Shown here one piece after another: positions 29,652 through 41,849 of a stretch of 64,000 bases of DNA (the first letter of the stretch is position 1; every line of letters starts with the position of its first letter). Both the position numbers and the translations under genes were made by a program. Below the pieces are notes generated by a model, which worked only from the letters and a program-made list of their open reading frames with translations, ran no database searches and had not been told where the DNA came from. Source of the stretch: Zygnema cylindricum (lineage: Eukaryota; Streptophyta; Zygnematophyceae; Zygnematales; Zygnemataceae); assembly GCA_037447655.1 (NCBI GenBank), contig JBBHKE010003360.1, forward strand, positions 1-64,000. Reading direction: 5' to 3'.

Positions 29652-32301
29652 TGTTGATATTTGGGTATTTTCTAGGTCTTTATTAGATAGAAAAAGAGAA
29701 GAGGCAGTCTGCCTCTGACTCCTTTCTCCAAGCCCCCACACTTGTCGTAGTCACTAAAGGCTGGAAAGGGAGCTTGAGCCATGGCTGCCTAAGCTCTCCA
29801 GAGAGACAGAAGTAGATAATAGGTATGTTTACTAAAATGGTGTTTGATGGACCAACAAATTGATCCTGGTACCTATCGTCCGTCAAGCGTCCCGTTGTCG
29901 TTAGCTTTGTCCATTTAGTCTAGGACTAGTGCTAGGACATATAGGGTTTGATAGATATTTATATACTTACAAGTAGGGTTTTCCATTTAACTGGATTACG
30001 ATATATAGGGCATAGAAACAGTTGATATTTAGTGCCGGACGAAATAAATAGTACGGACATTTATTTCGACAGTGTGCTTAAATGACGATGTAAATCAGAC
30101 GGCCGTGGTTAGCGCCGACATCGCGGTAAGGACATTTAGGCAGTTTGCAGACGCCGCCACTCCGGATGACACGTGGCAACATCGTACGAGATTACGGAAT
30201 TTCCGGAACGGCAGAAAACAAATCCGGAAGTGACAAATGTCGCACTATGGCGACATCGTACAATGTACGTATAGAAAGTACTCGGACACTTCTACTTTCT
30301 TGTACGGTACCGTTTTCTGACGCGGCATGACCTGGCGCCACGTGGAGAGATAAGATTTGGAGGCAGGAATTCCGGAGAATACAAGAGCGAATCCGGATAT
30401 GACATTTGTTAACTTATTAGCCATGTCGTTCGATGTCCGTACAAAAGGTACACCGACATTTTTACCTTTATGTACTATACAGTAATGTGATTGGTCCGTA
30501 CCTCAGTACTAGAGGGTTTAGAGAGGGGTTTACCTAAAAACAGCTGACAGCTTATCAAACTAACCAATTAAATCTCTCACAGAATTCTACAGAAACAACA
30601 GAACAGAATGAAACTATACAACCATATAGTTTCTATATCATAAAACATACAAAAAAAGTTTCATATCCAGATATCCATCAGAGTGATCACAGTGACAGGT
30701 CAAAGATGCAGAAAAACAGTTTGCCATTACTTTGATAAATTCAGCCGATGATAAAATAAAAACTAAGTCCTACAATTTATACTCACAAAGTCATCTACTG
30801 ATTCCTACACTAATCAAGGAACTACACCTGTAACTAGATACACTAATAAAGTCACTGTACGTCAACGATACGTCTACTGTACCGGAAATACGTCCAAAAC
30901 CCTAATTGTAACTTTTATCCTATTTTAGTAATGTAACACTAAAAACTAATTCACTACATACAGATTCATGTTGTTTCAGATATTTACAGATAGTGGCCGT
31001 ACATACATCGTGCCAGTTGCTTAGTCATCAATTGGCGAATCTGTCCAAATTACTATAAACGTCCGTACTAGTAAATTCCGAATTCACGGATCGTCGTAAG
31101 ATGTAAAGTAGATCTTCGCGATGGACGACACGCGTCCAAATCATTCTTTGTGGTTCCATTGTGAATTGATGCTTAGTCAGCATTGTTCACATAAGTCCAA
31201 CCGACTGTTGTTGTGCGGTACGAAGCACTTGAGTGCGTACGTCGTGCTTCATCACTTGTGGTCCCGCGCGAATCGCGTTCGTCGACACGATTCGAATCAA
31301 CGTTCATTACTGAATCCGTACAATAAATTCACCGGATGTCCGATCCAAATTACGTCCGTCCTATTCCGAGAATCTGTTCGTTCAATATACGACACGTGTA
31401 TGTGAGTGTCGGCGCCATTCCGAAATACCTGCAAAAAACTCATATGTTGACGCGTGTCCCTGTAGAAGTACGGTACACTCTTTTGTCCTTATACTACTGT
31501 AACACTATTAGGGGACAGTACTAAAGTGTGTATACCAAAAATATTCTAAGTGTTAATCCCTCTCTCACTGACCCATCTACCGAGTACTAAAGTTTTCAAA
31601 TCACAACAGTACGTACAGAAAGTACTGTGACACTTGTAATTTCTTATGCGGTACCATTTTTTCTGACGCGGCATGACTTGGTGCCACGTGGAGAGATAAG
31701 ATTTGGAGGCAGGAATTCTAGATATTATTAGAGCGAATCCGGATAAGACATGTGTTGACTTTTTAGCCATGTCGTACGATGACCGTACAAAAGGTACACC
31801 AACATCTGTACCTTTATATACTATACAGTAATGTGATTGGTCCGTACCTTAGTACTAGAGGGTTTGGAGAGGGGTTTAGGACTTCGAATATTTCTGATAG
31901 GTAGCTGCCTCTCCCAGAGAGCACCTTGTATAAATGGCAAACTTTGGCCAGCCTTAACTATCAATTCAGTTGACCAATTTCAGTGATTCTTGTTGCTGCT
32001 GACTCAAGGGAGTCCAGGCTACATAGGGGTGTAGTCGGTCAGAGTTTTTGCCTGCCTAGGTGGCTGCATTTCGAAGGGAAAATCAAAGTGGGTGAATGTG
32101 TCCAAATCTCATTCTAACTTTGCATACTGTGGTGGAACTGAGCACACTGAAAGTCTTATTTCACAGGGGTGAAGCTGTAATGGGGTTATGATTGTCAAGG
32201 TCTCAATCATTTGGGTTTATATAAACTTAGAGTTGGCACTATCTAGATTAGCTTCTTTTGATCTGCGAATTCTGTGTGGCAATGGAACCCATAGAATTTC
32301 A
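29652..32301 (+). mobile_element. Solo LTR related to copia-B
   Basis: It begins TGTTGATATT, ends AATTTCA and is flanked by exact TGAGA duplications (29647-29651 and 32302-32306). It shares with the copia-B LTR the CCATGGCTGCC block, the G-box context, TATAAAT (31929-31935), GACTCAAGGGAGTCCAGGCT (near 32000) and the terminal ATG that would open gag. At 2650 bp it is much longer than copia-B's LTR because about 290 bp is duplicated (about 30250-30530 and 31600-31890) around a 1.07-kb segment. No internal gag-pol remains. Confidence 0.88.
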
Positions 32302-32609
32302 TGAGACATCAACGGTACGAACAAAAATCGATGCGCGGTCCAATCACGAGTCAAACTATAGTAGCGTGGCATCAACACATTTGTTTCGAGAATCCGAGTA
32401 CTTCGGCGACCATGTGTACTTTGAACATGTTGCTATCGTACTGCCTTACAACATATATGTCCTATGCGTATAAAACGCACGGAGTAACCTTACAATTACT
32501 ACGTATAGTGGGCATAAACAATTTCAAATTTTTAAATTTCGTAGTTAAAATTTGTACTTTTGTTTTACTTTGCAAATTTAAATATTTAAATATTCAATAC
32601 CCTAAAAAT

Positions 32610-33240
32610 TGAAACGTGCAACCAACTAGCGTCGAGCGGCGAAATTTACGGCGTCTCCAACGGCGGCTTCCTTATGATGACGAAGTGGAGGACATAAAAA
32701 TACGCGGGCGCAAATGAAGCAAAAGGGCTCAAGAAAGCCACCGTTTGAGACGCCATAAATTTTGCTTCTGGCCGTTCAGATAACAACACGCGCGCGAGAC
32801 GCCATAAATTCCTCCGCTCGCCATTCAAATAAAAACACGCGCTCGCATATGAAGCAAAAATTTTGAAAGTTCAACGAACTACACCGTGTATCGCTATTAG
32901 CGTTAATGTTTTTCTTTACATAAAACAACTTTTTCTCGTACACACTTGTCCGATTTTCGATTAGAGACCGCCTGTTAGAGGTGAGCAACTTATACTTCAA
33001 CAGCGAACGTCCGATCAACTGTTGCACAAACGTGCACGTAGAAACAAAGTTTTAACTGACGAAAATATTATTAACCCAAAAAGTGATGCACAAATATTAT
33101 TAACCCAAAAAGTGATGCATAGTGTAGCGGCGCGCGGCGGAATTCATGGTGTCTCCAACGGCAGTTTCCTTTTGATGACGGAGTGGAGGACAGATAAAAA
33201 ATACGAGCGCGCAAATGAAGCAACTTATTTTATTTTTAAT
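32610..33240. repeat. Dispersed duplicated segments around a family E MITE
   Basis: A segment of about 95 bp (GTCTCCAACGGC...TGGAGGACA...GCGCAAATGAAGCAA) occurs at about 32630-32725 and again at about 33122-33222. GACGCCATAAATT occurs twice more between them in inverted sense. I recognise no coding function. Confidence 0.6.
32879..33128. mobile_element. MITE family E, copy 3, with rearranged right end
   Basis: CTACACCGTGTATCGCTATT opens the element and the interior ACACACTTGTCCGAT matches other copies. The right end is replaced by two tandem copies of an AAATATTATTAACCC-type phrase (about 33062-33120). Confidence 0.6.
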
Positions 33241-34306
33241 GCCCGTACAGCTATCCGTACAGTGTGACGTACGAAATTTACAAAATTTACGAAACAAGCG
33301 AATACTACGTAGTTTTCAGAATAAAGTCCAAATCCGTACGAATTTGACATCTATGCCCTACAACCGACGCGCCGATATGAAATCTCTGAAGTTCAAACTC
33401 CAATATTCTGACGACGTACAAATGTGTAAATTTATGAAACTATAAGACCTACCAAAACTTAATAGAAGTTTTAAAAAGCAACGGAAAAAAATTGAAAGCT
33501 GCAAGTTTTCTACTTCTGTTCAAAAAATCGAAAATTCTCGATTTTTTTGTGCAATTATTAGCTTGATTATTTCGCCGTTTCATTTGAGTTTTTTACTTTC
33601 AACTATAAAGTTTGAAACTACGTCAGTAACTGTGATAATTCACTTAAGAAAAAAAAAAGATGGGTTTCGGTGAAGCTCCTCTGGGTTTCGGAGAAGCTCC
33701 TCTTTCGCATGTGCGGTCCAAGTGGTGAGTTTAAAACCTCCTTGTCCAAACCTTGAAATTTTAAGTTGAAACATGGACCAAAATCTAACAAATATATTCG
33801 TTAATATCAATTATATTTGAGATTGGGAGCTGTGTTAATTTTTTTTTTTTTTGCCCTGGTCATTTTGTTTGCGTTACCTCGTCCTCATACGACACAATTT
33901 ATAAGTTTTTCTCATAATTATCACCAAAACAATTAAAAATGTGGTGCAATTTCTTTCCATCTGTGACACTTGTCACGCAAAATATCTTATGTGACATTGG
34001 TCACGCCTAAAGTCTTGTGTCATATTAGGAGTAGATTGAAATAATGGAAAAGTTAGATTTTCCTTTATTTCTCGTCCCTTGTCATTTTGTGGTCAATTTC
34101 CATTTCATAGTCCTCATAAGTCACAATTTATAACCTCTCTCATACTTATAACCAAAATAATAAAAATAATTGGTGAAGGTCCATTCCATCTGTGTCAAGC
34201 AATTTGTCTTATGTGACATTGGTCGAGGCTAGAGCCACGTGTCAAATGGGATTAACATTGGGAATGTGTAGTGGTTTCTTCACTATGAGCGAATATGGTG
34301 AAAGTG
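33240..34306. other. Intergenic DNA with local duplications
   Basis: There is no recognisable gene. TGGGTTTCGGWGAAGCTCCT is repeated in tandem at about 33662-33703. A segment of about 150 bp with CACAATTTATAA and TCTTATGTGACATTGGTC occurs at about 33890-34030 and again at about 34110-34245. Confidence 0.6.
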
Positions 34307-34435
34307 TTGGTTTTGGTGCGATCTTTGGCGATTTATTCGTACCGGCAAACTTTTACCGATTCATCTTCTGTGATGTGACATTACGCGACGAATTGAAGTG
34401 AACGGAATCTGACAGCGATTCCGCCGAAGTAAAGC
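34307..34435. repeat. Dispersed repeat, inverted partner at 40650-40795
   Basis: GTTGGTTTTGGTGCGAT...TTTTACCGATTCA...GGAATCTGAC matches the complement of 40650-40795, with one extra internal duplication in the latter. Confidence 0.75.
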
Positions 34436-34724
34436 GCAGAGCGCACATTGGTGGAGAAAACGACAAAGGCGAGCAGCATGTGATTGCTGCGGAGTCATTC
34501 ATTTCACAACAGGATGACACATAGAAAGATATAAAGTGCATCAAGGCACTTAGAACATTTATCGTTGATGTCATGCAGATCACTCTCAGGCTTAGAATAC
34601 TCTCAAGATTCATAGAAGAAGCATTTAATTTATTTGATTTCTTTTGTACATTCTTTTTGGAAGGTTCTTATCATAGATCATAAAAAGGAGAATGCAGCTT
34701 TAATAGAATTAGTTTGTAGGAACA

Positions 34725-35850
34725 ATTTGGCGGTGTCAAGGAGTGTAATTAATAGTAGTCCAGTACTATACCAAGGTGGAGAAAAGAGTTCGGTACCTTT
34801 TAGAGCTGGTTGATGGATATTGGCCAGACAGGAACAACTGAATTTATGCTCAAAACCTAGTACCGAAAGTGGTCAGAAGTGGTTAACCATTCAGATCAGT
34901 GCAACCAACCCTAGGTGGAAGTCAAGGTCCACACAGTCAATACTACAATGAAAACAATATCTTTTTCCCAGCTGATTAGTCATTGGCTTTCTTAACCAAT
35001 GAATTATCTGTTGAGATTGTTTTCGGGTTTATCCGATCGACGTCCGTATGTTAAATAAGAAGATTCGTTTTAACGGTTTCGAGAACTGCTTAATGATGTT
35101 GCCACACTATCATGCAATGTCTGTATGCATATCTATTTTGTCAATGTCCATTATTTATATACAGGCACCCGTATAATTTTCCAATCTGGTTGTCCAATTC
35201 CTCCTAGCCTACTCTCGCACTAATTGAGGACATTAATGAAGTCCTTGCATAATTTCAACATCTCAAATATAGAGGTATGTCCTTTAAAACCCCCAAGGGA
35301 CCAACCCCCCCCCTCCCCGCCCTTTTTTATCGCTCTGTTGATAAGCACCCAAAGTTTATGCATAGGCACAATCTCGGCAAAATGTATTGGTTCATAACAT
35401 AGTCTTAATCAAATTTTAGCATTGTAGCTGAGAAAAAAATTCATAGCCAAAAGTAAATTTACCAAACAGATGAAAGCACTACCACACATGATCCAGCTAG
35501 TAAAGATGTGCATTGCCACATACAAATCAATACAAAGAAAAAATGGTCCAGAAAAACGTAGTTCTCCAATTGTTCCGAAAGTACTTTCAGAGTATTGTGA
35601 CCAAGGCATTAATTAGACGATTCCCCTGCCACCAAATTAAACACCCACGGACACACAAATTTGCAATACTGGAAAACATAGCCGATACTCCCAATCAAGT
35701 TGGGAATTAACCCAAACTACCTAGCCTCGCTCAAATTTTCTTCAACCAATAAAATGTCATCAATTCTTTGGCTCATGTACAGCGAAAGTAAAAACCCACT
35801 AGCAAACTGTATTGCGACGAATAAAATAAAAACATAACTCAATACTGGCA
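34725..35850. repeat. Dispersed repeat J, copy 1
   Basis: About 1.1 kb matches 51727-52870 in direct orientation (shared landmarks TATACCAAGGTGGAGAAAAG, AACCAACCCTAGGTGGAAGT, AGTACTTTCAGAGTATTGTG). I see no inverted ends, LTR or protein family. Small frames conserved between the copies differ mainly by replacement changes, so there is no sign of selection for a protein. Confidence 0.8.
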
Positions 35851-35859
35851 ACTAAAAAA

Positions 35860-36850
35860 CAACCCACGATGACATAAAACAACCTGAAAACCTGAACTTT
35901 TCTTAATAATTATCAGTAAATAAAAACATTCTCCAAATATTCGACCCGTATTGAGAAGTTTATACATCGAGAAAATCGACAAAATGAGCTAGCCTTATCA
36001 TCTTCCAAAATTTCTTTACTCGCGCCAAGATCTCTTCCGGGACATTTCTCCACGAAGACATAGTTTGTCTTGCGTTGTTTCCTACCGACCATTACTTGAA
36101 TATCTGTCTTCTTTTCTCCACACCGTCAAAGTTCCTTTTCTCCATATCGTGAATGTTAACGCAGAGGCCCTTCATGAAAAGTTGCTTTGATGGCCTAAGA
36201 AAGCCCACAATCCCAACAAAATTCCCTCAACCAAGCAGACGACGGATTTATGAGATATGTATGAGACAATAGTTTTAGTGACAATAAGTACAGAAATGAG
36301 TTTGTCAATTTCTTGTTTGGTAGAAATATCAAAGTCTTGTAGTTTCTTCAATATGGTAGGATCATGGACAATATACTTGTGTAGCAAGGTGCACTTAAAT
36401 GAGCATTAGCATTTTTTTCACGTTTTGGCAAATTTACAAAACCGTGTTATTCGCTAAACATGATAATGCCATTATACATAGGCAATATGTTCGAGTTAAC
36501 AATATAAAGGCTGCTTTACTACGATGTTTAATATAGTCAACTATTTAGCATAAAAAGGTAACATCAACTTAGCGGTTCCTAGTTTCATCACCATTTGAAC
36601 ATACACTAATATTAAGTAAATTTGACCCAAAAAACATTTAGAAGCTTTTAATTTTCCTTCGTGCACAAAATAACAATCCTTTTTAATTGAAAGAAAACAC
36701 AACATAAAACGTCAAGTCAATTGATAGTATTACAATTTATGTACATTCAAACCGAGACAATCAAAATAATAAGTTAACCAAAAAGACTCTTCCAATGTCG
36801 CAGTACTTTGTTCAAGTTAGGATGGATACCTTTATCTTGAATTAGGGTAG
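35860..36850. other. Intergenic DNA without recognised genes
   Basis: This is AT-rich unique sequence. A 71-residue minus frame (36172-36387) matches nothing I recognise. Confidence 0.5.
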
Positions 36851-36984
36851 TTAAGGACGAGATGGAGGGGGGCGAGGAGGTGGTGGAGGAGAGGCACGAA
36901 TAGGTGGATGAGGTGGAGGACGACGAGTTGGTGTAGGAGGGGGTGGTAGGGGTGGTGAACTCAGCGATGGCGGTGAACGTACTA
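36851..36984 (-). CDS. Last exon: proline-rich C-terminus of LRR-EGF protein
   Basis: The exon begins after a TTTTTTTCTAG acceptor and ends at TAA (36853-36851). The first two bases complete a Leu codon with the last base of the upstream exon. It encodes about 44 residues of Pro/Arg/Ser (VRSPPSLSSPPLPPPP, then TPTRRPPPHPPIRASP), an extensin- or linker-like tail. No kinase or membrane segment follows, so the product would be a secreted or wall protein unless alternative splicing exists. The encoding strand is a simple GGTGG-type repeat on plus, but the frame stays open and the splice phase fits. Confidence 0.7.
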
Positions 36985-37358
36985 CTAGAAAAAAATAGAG
37001 AACATGGGAATTAAAATGGTACAAATATTTGTTTTCAAGCCTTAGATAATTGTTGTATTCTAGTAAACACTAACTCTTAAGAATAAATAAGCTGATGGGA
37101 ACCTTAAATTAGTTTTTCCCGTTGCCAAGACTAAAAAAAGATATCCAAAACAATAAAAAATCATTGCGATAAAAGGAGAACGCTCAACTATCATGAGGCA
37201 AGTAAACACGATAACTTTCAAACTGTTTAGATACATCACCAAAGGGTCGAAAGTGTGAGCGCCACTAGACCAAAGAAATGGAAACTGCGCAAATTTTGTT
37301 TATGCCAGAAAAAGGAGTTTTATTTTTAGCGGACATCATTGCAAGAACAAAGGCTTAC

Positions 37359-37642
37359 ATTTGCAAGTGAATTTGTTGACTATATTTGTGTAGCCTATAT
37401 TGCAAGCACACTTTCGTGTACTTCCATTTGTGCTATTGGAGCAAATACCATTTCCCCCACATGGCCCTCCCACTTGTGTCGCATTGCAAAACGCTTTACA
37501 TTCGCTTTTACTTCGCTGAAGACTGGAGTCGCAATTAAATGGGAGTCTTGAGCCAAACAGGCAATTGGCCGCCAACTCCACACATGATGGGTGTTCATTG
37601 GATCGGACAATGGGCCCAGTGAAATAGTTGTTTGAAATATAG
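37359..37642 (-). CDS. LRR cap plus EGF-like exon of a plant LRR protein
   Basis: The exon runs from a TTTTGAACAG acceptor to an AAAT/GTAAGC donor (phase 2 in, phase 1 out, 284 bp). It starts YISNNYFTGPI, the end of a plant LRR repeat, then a Cys-containing LRR C-terminal cap (SCVELAANCLFG), then a Cys-rich block with an EGF-like spacing: CKAFCNATQVGGPCGGNGIC, then CACNIGYT and FTCK. N-glycosylation sites (NAT, NST, NGS) fit an extracellular protein. It probably follows the 72-nt LRR exon at 38488-38559. Confidence 0.78.
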
Positions 37643-37752
37643 CTGTTCAAAAGGTCAATAAATGTGTCATGCAAACACGTGAGTGGAAATTGAAGATTTC
37701 CAACGCGTGAAACTTTAACAGCGTCAAAATTTTTAGCCAAATTCAAAAGCAT

Positions 37753-38480
37753 GTTTAGATAGGGAATTTTAATGGAATTTACTTACTAAAGCCCCCTCCC
37801 TCCAACACCCATTCCAAATTTCCAAACACAAATGTAATTTTGAAGAAATTGCAATGTAGAAAATTGAAAACCAATTAGGAAAAATGAAAATTTGTAATGT
37901 GTATCAGTTGAGGAATTTTGAAAAGAAACTTTATTTCTCGCTCTTGGTAGTTTTCATCCATCTTATGTTTTCTTTTTTGTTCTTGTGATAGATTTCTTTC
38001 CGGTTGAATACATTGTGTTCATTTTGGGTAATGGTAACGTAAAACATAAATAAAATATGAAAACGTGGGAGAGATGGTGAGAGGCTAGGAGGGAAAGGGT
38101 GGGAAGATAGGGAGGGTAGGATAAGGTTTTGTACACACGTTAGTTAGCCTTCTTCAGTTATTTTATTTTCGGTTCAACTTGGTCCAGCTTACATTTCGAG
38201 TTTTATGTCACCTTAAGAATTTACGTAACTTGTTATAAATGTGCATATTTTTCCATTCTCAGTGATTATTAAAAGTTTCCATTTGAATTATAGATCTTTA
38301 AAACTTTAAGTGTAAATTCGTTCTTAACCAAGAAAGTAAACGAAAAGTAGAAGAATCATTAGCAATATATATTGTTTCCAGTATACATTTAACAAAATAA
38401 ATCCTTTCTCACTTCAGTCCTATTTTTCAAACCAAATCTATCTTATTTTAGAGGTAATAATTGGCGTTTCTCAATATTCA
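37753..38480. other. Intron sequence of the LRR-EGF gene
   Basis: Most of the 845-bp intron (37643-38487) between the LRR exon and the EGF-like exon lies here. It holds AT-rich sequence and one purine-rich stretch near 38070-38130, with no other feature. Confidence 0.6.
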
Positions 38481-38487
38481 ATCTTAC

Positions 38488-38559
38488 AATCCTTCAAGGC
38501 TTGAGAGGCTACCGATGGTCGATGGAATACTTCCACTCAACTGGTTGTTATGTAAAACT
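38488..38559 (-). CDS. 72-nt LRR exon
   Basis: Exactly 72 bp lies between GTGTCACAG and GTAAGA, entering and leaving in phase 2. It reads VLHNNQLSGSIPSTIGSLSS LEG, one 24-residue plant-type leucine-rich repeat. This exon size and phase are diagnostic of plant LRR receptor genes. A branch-point-like TGCTAAC lies about 40 bp upstream of the acceptor. Joined to the next exon it gives a continuous repeat (...SLEGF-YISNNYFTG). Upstream repeats are not resolved; ERAILNKRLPGVL at about 38650-38690 may be a decayed one. Confidence 0.75.
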
Positions 38560-38759
38560 CTGTGACACCGAGAATATCCAATCGACAACCCATTCCTCAG
38601 TTAGCATCATTTTGATGAGAATACACCAAACTAAGATAAGTAATACACCTGGAAGTCTTTTATTCAATATGGCACGTTCAAAAGTCGATAATCCGATTAT
38701 TTCATTAAGTTTCAGTTGTTTCTGGTGAAATTGACCCAACCATCACCTTGCCTCACAAA

Positions 38760-40430
38760 AACAAAAGCATATGAAAACTTAAGGCATTTATCTCTTCAAT
38801 GTAACTCGTTATTGCCCCCACTAGAACCCTTGATAAATGCGTTCGTGTGTCCTTTTCAATCGTTTTCCCCTTTCTTTCCTTCCCGTTATATCTTTTTTTC
38901 TCGCATTCTCTTTTAGTTTAATCTTTTAACCAATCAGAGTGTGAAGAGTACAACAGTTTGTAGACTCGGAAGGGTCTTTCTAAATTAAATAGTGTGGTTA
39001 ACCTTGTTGATAATTGTAGAGAGACAATGAAAACGAGATTTCTGGGAATGGATTTATCGCCCAGTCAATCTCCAATGGATATTTTTGGTATTTCCTGCTA
39101 AGCATTTTATAGTTTAATTTAAAGATGAAGGAGATTTGTATGTTCATTTAAATTTATCATTGCACACTTTGCTTAAATGACGTATTTGTTATCAAAGAAA
39201 AAAAGACGAGATGATGTGGTGGATTGTTCGAAAGTTCTCTCAAGATATTTATTCTCAATTTTGAACATCTCTATTTCTTTCCTCTTTTTTTTCTTCTGCA
39301 CGGTTTTTGAATTATCATCTAAATTTTACGGCCCTAAAACTGATCTCCCATTTTCGGATCTCCTATTTTGGTTGTTATGTTGCTGGTTTCGAGAAACTTA
39401 AATTGTCGTCATCTTATTATCGAAATTTACTAGTATCATATTTCTTGAAAAAAAAAAATCCTCAAACGACCTATTTTCTACCATCTACTTTTCTTATATT
39501 CTCAATTGACTTAACCAACATTTTGGATCCGATTTTTTTTTCATGTAATTTTCCAAATCTTACATAAATCAATGTGAGATTTAATGGTTGGATCATTTAG
39601 TTAGCAATTTTTTTTTTTAATCAGTGAAACCTACCCTACTTCCTCTTTTTTCGTAGATTCTCAATTACACCTTTCCAATTACTTTTATAATTTCATCCCA
39701 AAACATTTGGGCATCTTTCATGCATTTTCAAAAATGATCATTTGTTTGAATTTTACTCGCATTTAAAAAATCCAAACATTTTTTTACATGTGTTTATGCC
39801 ATTTATAAGGGACTCGTCTCAAGAGTGAGGGGTGAAAGAGGAGTGGGAAAAGAGAGGGCAAAAAAAGGTATGTTTTATACAACATCATCCTCCTAAAATT
39901 GAAATACAAATTTCTACTAGATTTTCTTGTAATTCATGTATTTGACATGTCCTCTCCCTGCCCCCTCCCCCTTTCACCCCCTCCCTTCTCTATTTTTGTC
40001 TTTTGTATATTTGAAATATGAAAGTAGAGATAACATGACATGTTTTTTTTTTAAATCTAATTGTATGGTAAGAAAAAAATTGTATAAAGTGACTCCATTT
40101 CTAATTGTTTGTTAGAGAAATCCCTTTGAAACACACCCCAATACTAAATCACCACTTAGACCACCCAAGAGTGGTGCTTTTGAAGTCAAAGTGGCGATAT
40201 ACAATGTCAATTTAAACTAAACATACCTTCGGGAATTAAAGAGATTTTTCTTGAGATAAAAAAAATAAAATAAATCAGAAACCAAAAGATTGTAGAAAAG
40301 GAAACATTATGTTCACATTTGTATCGGGAAAAGATCCCCTTCTATATTTGGCTCTCTTACACTTTCTAACGAAGTAGAGGTAAAAAAAAAACATTTGGAT
40401 GCGCACTAGCCTTTAACTAATGTTGTGTCA
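38760..40430. other. T-rich intergenic DNA or 5' part of the LRR gene
   Basis: I find no LRR exon or other domain here. If the LRR gene extends 5', its further exons are either decayed or beyond recognition. Confidence 0.45.
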
Positions 40431-40434
40431 CTTC

Positions 40435-40608
40435 TTTTGACCTTCCTAAGGAGCCAAGGCAGCCATGGCTTCACCACCCTCTCTTTCCTTCAATGACTAC
40501 AACAAGTATGGGGGATAGAGGGAAGAGGTGGAGGCAGACTGCCTACGCTTTTCTTTTCTATTTCACTAAGCTATTCAAAACTAGAAAATACTTTATAAAT
40601 TTAATAAT
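40435..40608 (-). mobile_element. LTR fragment of the copia-B / solo-LTR family
   Basis: On the minus strand it reads AAATTTATAAAGTATTTTCTAG, then GGCAGTCTGCCTCCACCTC, CCCCCATACTTG and GCCATGGCTGCCTTGG, matching the first 170 bp of the copia-B LTR. The remainder is missing. Confidence 0.8.
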
Positions 40609-40649
40609 TCAATGTCGCTTCTAATTTCTGACACAATATGTACACAAAA

Positions 40650-40795
40650 TAAGGTTGGCGGAATCGTCGTCAGATTCCGTACACTTCGGTTTGTCACGTC
40701 ATGTCAGGTCACAAAATGTGAATCGGTAAAAGTCTGCCGGTACAAATAAATCCCTGCTGGTACAAATAAATCGCCAAAAATCGCACCAAAACCAA
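40650..40795. repeat. Dispersed repeat, inverted partner of 34307-34435
   Basis: It is complementary to 34307-34435. GCTGGTACAAATAAATC is duplicated inside this copy only. Confidence 0.75.
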
Positions 40796-40796
40796 C

Positions 40797-41095
40797 ATGA
40801 GCCGCATATCTAGACCGTGGATCTTCGCCTTAGGTTAAAGATAAAGGTGTCGCACCGACAATCAAGAGGCGCTTTACCCATTTTCGCGATGACCGCATTT
40901 CGCATCAATGACGCTTTCCCAAGGTCAGCAATGACTTTGTCGGTGGGCATATTCTGCCCCGTAGTGGTGACTACACTAATTTGGGCAAAATTGCAAAGGT
41001 TTGTGTAAGATATTTAAAATTGTCAGAGATTTTGTTTTTCATATCATTTTGCAGATTGATCAATCGCATGCAAGATTTGCGCTACTGTACTGGAC
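40797..41095. repeat. Dispersed repeat L, copy 1
   Basis: It matches 44778-45050 (CATATCTAGAC, GTGTCGCA, TTTACCCATT, GGTTTGTGTAAGATAT, GCATGCAAGATTTGCGCTAC). On the minus strand both copies keep a frame with MGKxPLDCxCDTF, which may be a fragment of an unknown gene or transposase. Confidence 0.7.
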
Positions 41096-41128
41096 ACCGT
41101 GAATCGCTATTAACACTAATAACGCTAA

Positions 41129-41841
41129 GGGTGTGGTTACATCAGGAGGTCTTTGTAATTGTACAGACAACATTATATCTGCAATACAAAGGCCGCGGTT
41201 ACATCGCGTAACGTTTGTTTATAAGTTTTTATAAACGTGGTTCAATTTGAATGGCTCCACGTATGTTGAGGATCCAATCTTTAAAATTGGCAAAGATTTA
41301 AAATCGGACCAATTTAGTTTTAATTTATGTACTTGCTTATCATTTTCGTATAATTTCTCAATCTGAATTTGTATTTCAAAACAAACGAGAAAAAATAGCG
41401 CTCGAAACCATGAAGCTGGAAGGAAGGGAAAAATCGTTTTCTTTTGGAAGGAGGCAAAAATCGTACTATTTTTGGCAAAGATTTTACGGTCACCATGTCT
41501 GAAGGCACGTGACTTTGGGGACGTGTGAAAATTCAATATTTTCGTCTTCGCACTTGACATTCATCCATGGTAGCAATTTTACAGATTCTGTGATGGTAAA
41601 CTCACCTCCGTAAGGTAGGTTTACCATTATAGAGGCGGATAGAGCGATTGCTTCGCGGATGAAGACCAAAATATAATCAGACGGTCGATGCTTTATCGCG
41701 GATCCTTGGAAAATCGTTATCTTCTTTTTTGTAATAATGTTTTCTAAAAAGTAAAAATTCACGAAAAGATAGTACGGCATGGTACGGTCAAGTACAAAAT
41801 TCCGTAATAATCCTCACTTTTCTTCTAATATAACCATAACC
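41129..41841. mobile_element. MITE family B, copy 3
   Basis: It starts GGGTGTGGTTACATCAGGAG after TAA and ends near TATAACCATAACC. The interior is inverted relative to 9012-9678 (CACGTGACTTTGG, TACGGCATGGTACGG). It is about 713 bp and non-coding. Confidence 0.75.
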
Positions 41842-41849
41842 GAATTTAG

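Noticed and set aside
31283-31300. tRNA-like B-box (ATTCGAATC)
   Set aside because: No matching A-box, acceptor stem or cloverleaf could be drawn.
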